64,000 nucleotides of DNA. It comes from Micromonospora profundi (GTDB taxonomy: Bacteria; Actinomycetota; Actinomycetes; Mycobacteriales; Micromonosporaceae). Of the stretch, positions 34,997 through 43,900 are shown piece by piece (positions within the stretch are counted from its first letter, which is position 1; each line of letters opens with the position of its first letter). The notes under the pieces are model-generated. The model was given only the letters and a program-made list of their open reading frames with translations, was not told the origin of the DNA and ran no database searches. The position numbers and the translations under genes are program-made. The stretch spans positions 3,286,001-3,350,000 of the forward strand of contig NZ_JAATJK010000001.1 in the NCBI RefSeq assembly GCF_011927785.1, written 5' to 3'.

Positions 34997-35332
34997 GGCG
35001 TATAAAGCTACCGTCAGTGACGGCCCACGGTGTACCGCCGGGGTGGACAGCTAGGCGTTCCACGACCTCGTAGGCCCGCGAGCGGTTAGAGGACTTTCGG
35101 TTGTGCTACTGCAGCCTGGCGGCCACCCTTGCGCCCACGACCGCCCTGCAGGCAACGCGGATCGGTTACCTGACCGGGCAGCGCCGGTCCTCGTAGTGAG
35201 ACTGCCTCCGCCATCAGTGACGGCTCTGCATCCTCAGATCCGCCAGCGCAGAGTTGCCCACTTGCCGAAGATAGGGCAGCGGGACACTCGGCCCATTGTG
35301 ATGACGCAGGACGGCCGGACATCATCTATGTC
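34997..35332. promoter_or_regulatory. Divergent promoter region of the CHAT/TM-macro genes with spaced direct repeat
   Basis: The word TCAGTGACGGC occurs at 35014-35024 and again at 35214-35224, exactly 200 bp apart in the same orientation, one near each gene start. The first copy is part of a perfect short palindrome CGTCA-G-TGACG (35012-35022). It could be a common operator; this is inference from position. No gene is seen in the interval. Confidence 0.35.
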
Positions 35333-36190
35333 ATGCGATGGGTCGTGACACGGCGCGGACTGCGCAGACTTGCGGCACACTCGTTCGCCACGTTTGGCGT
35401 GATCGCCCTGTTTTTGCAGTCCTACCAGGCAATTTGGGACAGGCCCGCGTTTCGTGACCACGAGATTGCGGTGGCGGCGGCGGCCGCTGCGGTATCGGTG
35501 TTATTGGGACTCGCTCGCGCCCGCCCCGGTCCAACCGTCGCCCGAGATCTCCGGCATCCGCGGTGTCGGATAGAGATCGTGCCGGGCGACCTGTTTGATG
35601 AGCAGGAAGCGCACCTCGTCGTCGGATTCACCGATATGTTTGATACCGACGTTAACGAGGACCGGATCATCAATGCAAACAGTGTGCAGGGACAGTTCCT
35701 GCGCCGACTCTACCAGGGCGACGTAGCCACGCTGGACGCCGACCTGGCTCGGGCGCTGACGAACGTGCCTCACACGGTCCGGGTACCAAGGGCGGCCAAG
35801 CCGTTCGGAAAGCTGTGCCGTTATCCGGTTGGCACTGTAGCGGTGCTCGGTAGTCCGCGCCGACGTTATTTCGGCGTGGCCTATAGCACCATGACACCAG
35901 GCTTGCTCGCTCAGTCCTCTGGAGACGCGCTATGGCGAGGCCTTAGCCAGCTGTGGGTGGCGGTGTATGAGCACGGACAGCGGGCTCCGCTAGCCATGCC
36001 GGTGGTGGGCGCCGGGCTAGCACGAGTGGACGCGCTGGACCGGCTCGCGCTGATCCGACTCATAGTGCTGTCGTTCGTGGCAGCGTCCAGGGAGCGACTG
36101 CTCACCACTCGGCTGCGCATCGTGATGCCGCAGCGGGAGTTCCTCGAACTCGACCGACTGGAGCTACAGGCGTTTCTCGACTCGCTTTGA
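35333..36190 (+). CDS. Two-TM macro-domain protein, Thoeris type II ThsA-like effector
   Basis: A 285-aa protein from ATG 35333. Two membrane segments open it (residues about 14-33, FATFGVIALFLQSYQAIW, and 44-62, EIAVAAAAAAVSVLLGLA). From residue 78 comes a macro-like domain: IEIVPGDLFDEQEAHLVVGF, then TDMFDTDV, IINANSVQGQFLRRLYQGD, GTVAVLGSPRRRYFGVAYS, PLAMPVVGAGLARVD and RIVMPQREF. This layout and wording match the TM-macro (DUF6430-type) ThsA of type II Thoeris, which binds a histidine-ADP-ribose type signal made by a TIR protein and then damages the membrane. No stand-alone ThsB is present; the nearest TIR domain is in the CATRA protein 3 kb downstream on the same strand. Confidence 0.75.
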   Translation: MRWVVTRRGLRRLAAHSFATFGVIALFLQSYQAIWDRPAFRDHEIAVAAAAAAVSVLLGLARARPGPTVARDLRHPRCRIEIVPGDLFDEQEAHLVVGFTDMFDTDVNEDRIINANSVQGQFLRRLYQGDVATLDADLARALTNVPHTVRVPRAAKPFGKLCRYPVGTVAVLGSPRRRYFGVAYSTMTPGLLAQSSGDALWRGLSQLWVAVYEHGQRAPLAMPVVGAGLARVDALDRLALIRLIVLSFVAASRERLLTTRLRIVMPQREFLELDRLELQAFLDSL

Positions 36191-36249
36191 AGTACGACGT
36201 AGGGGCTTAGCACAAACCGCGACGCCCGCAGCCGAGATGCCCTACGGAC

Positions 36250-38829
36250 ATGGCGTTGCGCCACTATGGTCCGGTGGACGAGGACCTGCTCGCGATCGTG
36301 CGTAAGGCTGCCGCGCACGTGGACCTTCACGAGCTGGCGGCGGCCAGGCGATTGCTCGAACCACTGGCGGGCAGAAGGGAACTGCCTCCGCAACTACGGG
36401 CCCAGGTGCTGATGGAGTGGGCGTGGGTGCTAGGCGCCGAGCAGCATCACCGGGAGGCTGCCGAGGCGTACGCCGAGGTGATAGAGCTGGCCGATCTGAC
36501 CAAGCTGGCCGATCTACGCTGCGAGGCGTTGCTGGAGAGTGGAATCCTCGCCCGCTATGAAGGTCGGCTGGACGATGCCGATGCCCTGCTTGCCGAGGCT
36601 GGGGCGCTGGCCGCCAGTCGGAGGGACTACCTGCGGGCCGGGCAGGCGCGCGCGCAGCGGGCTTCGGTCGCCCACCAACAGCATCACTTCGTCGAGGCAC
36701 GCGAGCATCTCGACGCACTGGCTGAATTGCTGCCCCGGTGCCCCTCTCACCCTCGGACTGAGCAGTTGCGCGCCGACTGGGCCCACCAGGCGGCCGTTTC
36801 AGCGCGGCTGGCGCAAGAGTTCGACCGGGCGCGGCAGCTGCTCGCCGAGGCCCGTGACCGGTACGCGGCCTTGGGCCGGCGTATCGGGGTGGCCAACACC
36901 GAACGCGAGCTGGGAGCCGTCCTTCAGCAACTCGGCGACCAGGCCGGGGCGCGACGGGCGTACGGCCAGGCCTTCACGGACTACCTGCGAGCGCGACGCC
37001 GCCTCGGTGCCGCCCACGTGGCCCGCCGACTCGGTCAGATGCGGCTGCTCGACGTACCGGAAGACCCCGCCGCAGAAGCGGACGCCCGCCGGCGCCTCTA
37101 TCAAGCCCTCCGACTTGGCTCGGGCGAGCCAGGCAACCGGCTTCTCAGTGAGCTGTTCCTGGCGCGCCTCGACCGGCTCGCCGGGAATCTCGACGCCTCG
37201 GAGGTTCGGCTCGCGGCGCTGCCATTCGCAGACGCCCCGGATTCCCGGCACCTGTCTCAGGCCGCCCTCGAATGGGGATTGGTCGAGCGGGCCCGCGGCA
37301 ACCGCGCCGCCGCAATCGGGATGTTCCGCCAGGCACTGCTGCCGCTCGACGCAGACGATGACCCCAGCGCGGCGTCGATCGCGCATTACCAGCTTGCGTA
37401 CGATCTCATCCTCGAGAACGACGTGGGTCAGGCGAAGGAGCATGCGGTCGCGGCGTTCCAGCTCAATGAGGAAGCCGGGCGGCGGCTGGGTGATCCGGCC
37501 GACCGCGAGACGTTCTACCGTGACACGCGGCAGGCGTACGTCCTCGCCATGCACTGCAGCGCCCGCGACGAAGACGGACCCACCGCGTTTCGCGTGGCCA
37601 CCGCTGCACGCGCGGAGGCCATGGCGGCATTCATCCGGGCAGGAGCCCAGTTCTCCCCAGCACTGCGCGAGCTCGTCGCGGCGATCACCCTGGCCCGGCG
37701 TACCCCCATCGAGGCCGGCCGCCTGCCCGAGCTGCACCGCCGCCTCGACCGGCTGACCACCACCGAGCTGCGCCGCAGCGCGGTGCCGGAGCCGGTGGAC
37801 CTCGCCGCGACGCGGGCCTCGCTCCCCAGGGGCGGGCACGCGCTGCTGGTCGACGTACTCGAGGATGAAGCCACAATCTGCAACCGGATTTGGTTGGCCC
37901 CCGACGGCACAACCCTGGTCGACGAGGTGCTGCTGCCACCAGGCGTACGCCGCTGGCTCGACCGCTACCACGCGGCGGAGCCAGGGTTCGCTGGCGAGTT
38001 CCAGGACGAGGCCCTGGCCACGTTGGGCACCGCAATTATCCCGCCCGGCCTCGCCGCAGCCCTGGTTCGGGGTGACGAGCCCCCCTTGGTGATCTCCACC
38101 GGCGGGCTGTTGGGACCGGTGCCGGTCGCCGCCATCCGGGTAGGCACACACTTCCTGGCGGAGCTGGCACGCATCGCGGTCGTACCGGCGATCGCACTCT
38201 GGACGGCCCTGCGGTCGCGTCCAGTACGCACGGGGGCGGGCATGGTGGCATACCTGGATGAGTCAGTGCCCGGCACCCGCCGGGAGAGGGTTGCATTGAA
38301 GAGCGCTTTTCCGAATGTCGCCATGCTGACCCGTGACCAGGTTCGGCCTGCCCTCTCCAGTGCTACGGAACACGCAGCGGTCCTGTTGAGCGTGCATGGC
38401 ACGGCCGTCACTGGCCTCGGCCAAGCCTTGCAACTCGGCGGCGGCGACTCCCTGACGGCCGCTGACCTACTCGTCTGCCGCCTGCCGGAGGCGGTGCTTA
38501 TGCCCGCGTGCTGGGCGGGACGGCTCCACCTACGCGCTGCGGCCGAACCGCTCGGCCTCCCGACAGCGGCGCTGCTCGCCGGGGCCCGGTGGGTTCTCGC
38601 TGGCACCGTGGACATCGCCACGACACGGACAGCCACTTTGCTGGGCGCCTGCTACGCGGAGCTGGCGCGCGGCCGATCCCCAGTTGACGCGCTTCGCCAG
38701 GTGCAAATTGACTTCCTGCGCAGCCCGGGGCGAGGGCAGGTCCCACCGCACACGTGGGCCGGCCTGTCCATCGTGGGAGACGGCTTCGGCCCTTGGATGG
38801 CGGCGCCGCGACGACAGCTCGATCGGTAG
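36250..38829 (+). CDS. TPR-CHAT (caspase-like) protein 2
   Basis: An 859-aa protein from ATG 36250, 59 bp after the TM-macro gene. Residues 1-480 are TPR-type helical repeats (AAAHVDLHELAAARRLLEPL, EQHHREAAEAYAEVIELADL and so on). The CHAT domain occupies about 540-850, with the catalytic His in AVLLSVHGTAV (about 717) and Cys in AVLMPACWAGRLHL (about 754); the substrate-pocket region VISTGGLLGPVPVAAIR precedes them. The Cys context P-A-C-W is atypical; most CHAT proteins have S-A-C, so altered specificity is possible. It sits between the macro effector and the CATRA genes and is probably co-transcribed with both. Confidence 0.8.
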   Translation: MALRHYGPVDEDLLAIVRKAAAHVDLHELAAARRLLEPLAGRRELPPQLRAQVLMEWAWVLGAEQHHREAAEAYAEVIELADLTKLADLRCEALLESGILARYEGRLDDADALLAEAGALAASRRDYLRAGQARAQRASVAHQQHHFVEAREHLDALAELLPRCPSHPRTEQLRADWAHQAAVSARLAQEFDRARQLLAEARDRYAALGRRIGVANTERELGAVLQQLGDQAGARRAYGQAFTDYLRARRRLGAAHVARRLGQMRLLDVPEDPAAEADARRRLYQALRLGSGEPGNRLLSELFLARLDRLAGNLDASEVRLAALPFADAPDSRHLSQAALEWGLVERARGNRAAAIGMFRQALLPLDADDDPSAASIAHYQLAYDLILENDVGQAKEHAVAAFQLNEEAGRRLGDPADRETFYRDTRQAYVLAMHCSARDEDGPTAFRVATAARAEAMAAFIRAGAQFSPALRELVAAITLARRTPIEAGRLPELHRRLDRLTTTELRRSAVPEPVDLAATRASLPRGGHALLVDVLEDEATICNRIWLAPDGTTLVDEVLLPPGVRRWLDRYHAAEPGFAGEFQDEALATLGTAIIPPGLAAALVRGDEPPLVISTGGLLGPVPVAAIRVGTHFLAELARIAVVPAIALWTALRSRPVRTGAGMVAYLDESVPGTRRERVALKSAFPNVAMLTRDQVRPALSSATEHAAVLLSVHGTAVTGLGQALQLGGGDSLTAADLLVCRLPEAVLMPACWAGRLHLRAAAEPLGLPTAALLAGARWVLAGTVDIATTRTATLLGACYAELARGRSPVDALRQVQIDFLRSPGRGQVPPHTWAGLSIVGDGFGPWMAAPRRQLDR

Positions 38830-38996
38830 ACGACTGCCGCCACTGCCATGCAGCGTCCATCTAGGCGGTTGATGAATTTCAGGGATGGTTTGTACAGCTA
38901 CCCCCGGAGGAACTTCAACCACTGGCCCATTCTGGTACCGCGCACCCCGCCCGCCGGTGCGGCTCCCGGATGCCAGACGCCATTACGATCGGCTGC

Positions 38997-39320
38997 ATGT
39001 CCGACCACTCGCTTCCGCCCGATCTGTTGAACGACCTCCACGACGTGCTGGACGACATGGAAGAGTGGCAACTCGACCCCGCAGGTTGGGCCTACGTCGA
39101 CACGCTGCTCGGACGGGTGGAAGTCACCCTTTCGGCCGGGGAGGAAGAAGCGATTCGGCAGGTCGTAGCCGACCTGGAGCTAAGCGGACCTACCAGGGCA
39201 AAGAGCGCGGACAGCGGCGCGACGAACAAACAGCCGCCGAAGACCCGTGACAAGGTGGCCGGACTCAAGGACACGCTCGACGCCCCGAGGCGGACCGGTC
39301 AGGAGAAAGCCCAGCGGTGA
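38997..39320 (+). CDS. CATRA system-associated small protein
   Basis: A 107-aa protein; ATG 38997 is preferred to ATG 38970 because the conserved part starts there (LPPDLLNDLHDVLDDMEEWQ, then AGWAYVDTLLGRVEVTLSAG and ADLELSGPTRA). A charged, disordered C-terminus (KPPKTRDKVAGLKDTLD-like) follows. Small helical proteins with this L-x-x-W-x-L-x-P/W pattern and a D-L-E-L-x-G-P-x-R end accompany CATRA proteins (CATRA = caspase and TPR repeat associated). Its TGA overlaps the GTG of the CATRA gene by 4 nt, so the two are translationally coupled and probably form a complex. Confidence 0.65.
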   Translation: MSDHSLPPDLLNDLHDVLDDMEEWQLDPAGWAYVDTLLGRVEVTLSAGEEEAIRQVVADLELSGPTRAKSADSGATNKQPPKTRDKVAGLKDTLDAPRRTGQEKAQR

Positions 39321-40912
39321 GTCCGTCGGCAGGTGACCAGGAGCTGGTGGTTCACCTCTTCGCCCGTGGGGACGGCCCATATGCCGAGGCGGCCTATGGG
39401 CACCTGAGGGAGGTCTGGCAGCGCTGCCACGACGTGCTGGGCATGACCGTCCCGCTTGAGCAGTCGGGGCTACCGGTGACTTTGCCGGTGGCGCTAGGCG
39501 ACCTCGCTCGGGACCCTGGTGGCGGAGAGCTCGTCGTGGCCGCGCAGCAGCACCCCGACGTGCTGTACCAGGCGATCCTGCGCCGATTCGCCACGATGAT
39601 CAACCTGTCGACGGTGCTGTCCCCCGGCGCCTTGGGGGCCGACGCGCCCGGCTGGGGTGAGCTGTACCGGCTATGGCGATCGGTAGCCGGGCCGTGGTCG
39701 GGGCTACTCCTTGGGGCGGCGTACTTGTTCCTAGGCAAGATCGAGCTATCTGGCTCGGCCGATCCACGAGTGGCGGAGGGGGTGGCACTCGATCTCCCGA
39801 TCACCGGACCGGGCGGCTGGTGGCACGACGGGGTGCTGACCACGGGCAGCTTCGCACTGTGGGAGCCCGGCCTGCATGGCTCCGATGGCCGCCCGGAGCG
39901 CTCATTCCTGATCCTCGCTCGACCGGACCACGACGACCGGTTGAGCGACTGGACGTGGTCGAACGGCGTACCGGTAATGCCGCCGCTCGGCCACCACCTT
40001 CGGCACGCCGCCGCGGTACGCCATCAGCTGAGAGTGTGGCACGAGGCCGACGACATGCGCCGAGTCCAGCAACGGCTCAACACCGCCGGCCCCAGCGACC
40101 TGCCGGAGATCCAGGCCGATATCGCGTACTGGCGGGCAGCCCTGCGCGACATGCGGCTAAGCATGAAGAACACGGAAGCCGCTATGCGTCAAGCCTTGGG
40201 CTCCGACGCCCGCGGCAGCGCCGGTCCGCTCGCCGACGACCTGGCTCTGGTCACCTGGCTCCGACGTGGCCTCAAGAATGAGCTGGCCACCCTGGAAATT
40301 GCTGACGATCGGGCCCGGACGCTCACCGGTCTCCAGCGCACCTCGCACCCCACAGGAGAATGCCAACCGATGCCCAACCCGCGCGATGTCTTCGTGATTC
40401 ACGGTCGCGACGACCAGGCCCGCAGGGCCCTCTGGAGCTTCTTGCAAGCTATCGACCTACACCCGCTCGACTGGGAGGAGATCGTGCAGGAAACTGGCCG
40501 GCCCTCCCCCTATATGGGCGAGGTCTTGGAGAAAGCCTTTCACACCAACCAAGCCGCCGTCGTCCTGATGACTCCGGATGACGGTGCGATCCTGCACGAG
40601 AGCCTGCGTGACAAGAGTGACCGAGCTTTCGAGAGCCAGCTCACGGGCCAGGTCCGCCCTAACGTCCTCTTGGAGGCCGGCATGGCCCTGGGCCTGCAAC
40701 GTGATCGCACGGTCGTCATCGAAATCGGCATGCTGCGCTCGATCTCCGATCTGGCAGGCATCAACACCATCCACTTCGACGGAACGGTCGTCAGCCTTCA
40801 CAAGATCGCCCAGCGCCTTCGCGCCGCTGGGTGCGCCGTCAACACGACCGGGACGGACTGGCTGGACGTGAGTCGCTTCAAGGACCTAGCAGCGTACGAC
40901 CGGACGTTCTGA
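39317..40912 (+). CDS. CATRA conflict protein with C-terminal TIR (CAP12/PycTIR-class) NADase domain
   Basis: A 531-aa protein from GTG 39317 (4-nt overlap with the gene before). Residues 1-215 are the CATRA region (ELVVHLFARGDG start, HLREVWQRCHDVLGM, DVLYQAILRRFATMINLSTV, GAAYLFLGKIELSG). A coiled-coil link (about 240-340, MRRVQQRLNTAGP, DIAYWRAALRDMRLSMK) leads to a TIR-like domain at about 355-500: RDVFVIHGRDDQARRALWSF, SPYMGEVLEKAF, AAVVLMTPDDGAIL, RPNVLLEAGMALGL. The Glu in N-V-L-L-E-A-G (about 453) is the expected NADase residue. This TIR class (PF10137) serves as effector in CBASS CAP12 and Pycsar PycTIR. The CATRA module normally pairs with CHAT/TPR proteins, which flank it here on both sides. 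Confidence 0.8.
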   Translation: MSPSAGDQELVVHLFARGDGPYAEAAYGHLREVWQRCHDVLGMTVPLEQSGLPVTLPVALGDLARDPGGGELVVAAQQHPDVLYQAILRRFATMINLSTVLSPGALGADAPGWGELYRLWRSVAGPWSGLLLGAAYLFLGKIELSGSADPRVAEGVALDLPITGPGGWWHDGVLTTGSFALWEPGLHGSDGRPERSFLILARPDHDDRLSDWTWSNGVPVMPPLGHHLRHAAAVRHQLRVWHEADDMRRVQQRLNTAGPSDLPEIQADIAYWRAALRDMRLSMKNTEAAMRQALGSDARGSAGPLADDLALVTWLRRGLKNELATLEIADDRARTLTGLQRTSHPTGECQPMPNPRDVFVIHGRDDQARRALWSFLQAIDLHPLDWEEIVQETGRPSPYMGEVLEKAFHTNQAAVVLMTPDDGAILHESLRDKSDRAFESQLTGQVRPNVLLEAGMALGLQRDRTVVIEIGMLRSISDLAGINTIHFDGTVVSLHKIAQRLRAAGCAVNTTGTDWLDVSRFKDLAAYDRTF

Positions 40913-40923
40913 GCGCCCGCGGG

Positions 40924-43900
40924 ATGCCCGGAGAACGAGCAGAACTGTGGCAGCTGCTGGCTGTCGCGTATCAAGCGATTGCCGGGGAACCTGAGTTGTC
41001 GGTTCGAGGCGACGTTTTGGTCTGGTTCAAACAGGTCTGGCCGCAACTGCGGCAGGATCTCGAGACCTTGTCCGAGGATGACGCCATAGTGGCGATGCAG
41101 ACGATGACGCCTTTCCTGGCTGGACTCGAGGACTGGGTAACTTTGGCGGATCTCAGCCACCGCGGCCGCGCGCTGACTTGCCGTTCTGACCACCTCCGGG
41201 ACTATCTCGTCTTCACTCACCACCTAGGTATCTCTCTTCAGATGCAGGCCGACACCCGGGGTGCCGAGCAAGCATTCAAGGAGGTCGCCCGGCGAGCGGA
41301 AGTGGCAGGAGACCTTGGCCTGCGAGCCAAGGCGCTGGCTCACCAGGCACAGCTGCGCCGCCAAGCGGGCGAGCCTGGTGAGGCAGCCATCGTCTTTCAC
41401 CGGGCTGCTGAGGCATATCGCCTCGACGCTGACGAACTCGGCGAAGCCCGGACACTTGGTGACCTTGCCACGGCGGTGCACGCGTTGGGAGACCAAACCG
41501 GCGCTGAGAGGTATACCGAGCGCGCCCGCACATTGTTCCTCAGTCATGGCGCCTACCTAGCCGCAGCACGCGAAACCCAAATACTTGCGGGCATTCGAGC
41601 GGCAGGCAACGACCTCGATGGTCCCGTGGCGCTGTTCGACGAGGTGATTCGCCTCGCCCGCACCGCGGGCACCCCAGTCGCCGCAGCAAAGGCGGCCTAC
41701 GACGCGGCGCACCTTCTCGCACTGCACGGCGAACTACACCAGTCTGCCCGATATGCGAAGCTAGCCGACGAGTGTGCCGGCGGCCTCGACGAAGGCCTGG
41801 ACCGCGACGTGGCCGAGATCCTCGAGTACGTCCGTACTGAGGCTGCGGTTCGTCAGCTTGCCACCGCCGACTCGAACGAGGTTGCAGACCGTCTCATCGC
41901 GAAGCATCCAGAGCTCCGCACCGTCATGGGACTGGCCCTCGCATTGCGGTCCGAATCAGCCTTTCTGCATCGCATGGCCGAGCACCCAGATTCGGCGGCA
42001 CGGGAGTTCGTGGATAGCCAGTGGCAGACAGTGGTGGAACTCGCCCGCGGAACCATTCTCCCGGATGGGCTGCAAGTATTGGTAAGACGGCACAGTCTGG
42101 CCGTGTCGGACGGCCAGAACGATATTCTGAAGCGGATCGTGGGGATGAGCCCGGCCGCCACGTTGCCCGGCGTTCGCGGTCGCTACCTGGTGTTGCTGGC
42201 CCAGCGATCGTCCGACGCCCAGCAGGTGATCCAACTGGCAACAGAGGCGGCGGCCCTGCTAGAAGCAGTCGATGCCCCAGAGCTCGCTGCTGGTGCCCTC
42301 GTCGAGGCAGGCATGGCATGGCGACGCCTGCGGACCGGTGATCTCCGGTACAACAAGGACCAGGCACTCTCGGCTCTGCGGCGCGCCCTACGGGTGTTGC
42401 GTCGCAATGTAGATCGCGCCGAGTGGAGCCGCGCGATGGTCGCACTAGCGAACGCGTACCTCGAATATCCCGTAGATCGGAGGCGCAACCTGGACCGTGC
42501 CGTCCGCCGGTACACAGCCGCGCTGATGGTTCTCACACCCGAGGACTACCCCGAGGGCCACGGCACCGCACTCGCCGGTCTCGGTCTGGCACTGTCCGAT
42601 CCCGCCATGGCCGACGACAGCCAGAACCTGGAATCCGCCCGCCGACATGTCGAACAGTCCCTACAAATGCTCCACGACCCGGCAACCAGGTCGACCGTGT
42701 TACTCAATCTCAGCCACTGCTATCGCAGGCGTCAACTTGGAGATCCGGACGCCAACCACGACCTCGCCCTGCTGTACGCGCGGCAGTCGTACGAGCTATG
42801 CCAGATCGCCGGGCTACACTTCCAGGCCGCTGAGGCGGCGACAGCTATAGGCGATCTGCTCGCTACTAGCGCCCGTCGGTCCGACATGAGCGCGTGGACC
42901 GAGGCCGTCGACTGGTATCGACAAGCACTCGAGTCCCTTCCCGTCGAGGAGGCACCCGCAGCTCATGCAGCGGCGGCCGGCAACCTTGCCAACACCCTGT
43001 CGCAGACACCTGGTGGGATCGAGTTTCTATCCGACGAGATCCTCACGCTGTATCAGACCACCATCGAAACCTTCCACTTGCTGGGCGACTCCGTAGAGGC
43101 AAGCCGGGCCCGGTACAACCTAGCCAACGCACTCTCCCAACGGTCATCTGTCGACCACGACGGGATCATCGCGCTGTACGAGGAAAGCATTGCAGGGCGC
43201 CCGATCAGCGAGGCACCTGCGGAGTGGGCGGAGTCAGCCACGGCCCTGGCCCAGGCCCTGTTCCGCCGGAACAAGCCCGTCGACCTGGATCGTGGTATGG
43301 CCCTCCTCGAGCAAGCGAACGCCGTCATGCCGGAGGAGCAGGCGGGCCAAGTCCAAACGGTGCAAGGCCGGGAACTCGGGCGGCGCGGCGACTGGCCGGG
43401 CGCCGCCCGCCTTCTGGGCCAGGCCGCCGCTGCCGCCGACTCCCGCTATCTCGCCACGGTGCTTTCGGCCGGCCAGGAGGCCGTCCTCACCCGGACCGCC
43501 GGGCTTCCCCGCGAGGCGGCGTACGCCCTCGCCCGCGCCGGGCAACTAGCGGAGGCGGTGACCCTCATCGAGGGAGCCCGTGCCCGGGAGTTGGGGCGGC
43601 TCCTCGAACGGGACCGCTCAGGTCTGGCGCAGCTGGATGCTGCCGCGCCGCGGGCAGCCATAGCATTTCGGGATGCCGCGCGACGTCTGATGGAGGCGGA
43701 GGCGTACCAACGCGGTAATTTCACCTTAAACTTGGACGAACGACATCGGCTACGAGGTGGGCTGGCCGACGCCCATGCTCAATTTGTCGCCGCGACCGAG
43801 GCGGTCCGGGCCGTGCCGGGATTCGCCGAGTTCGGATTGCCGCCCGCCGACGCCGCGCGGCAAGCAGCACTCATGGGTGTTCCGGTCATCTACCTAATCA

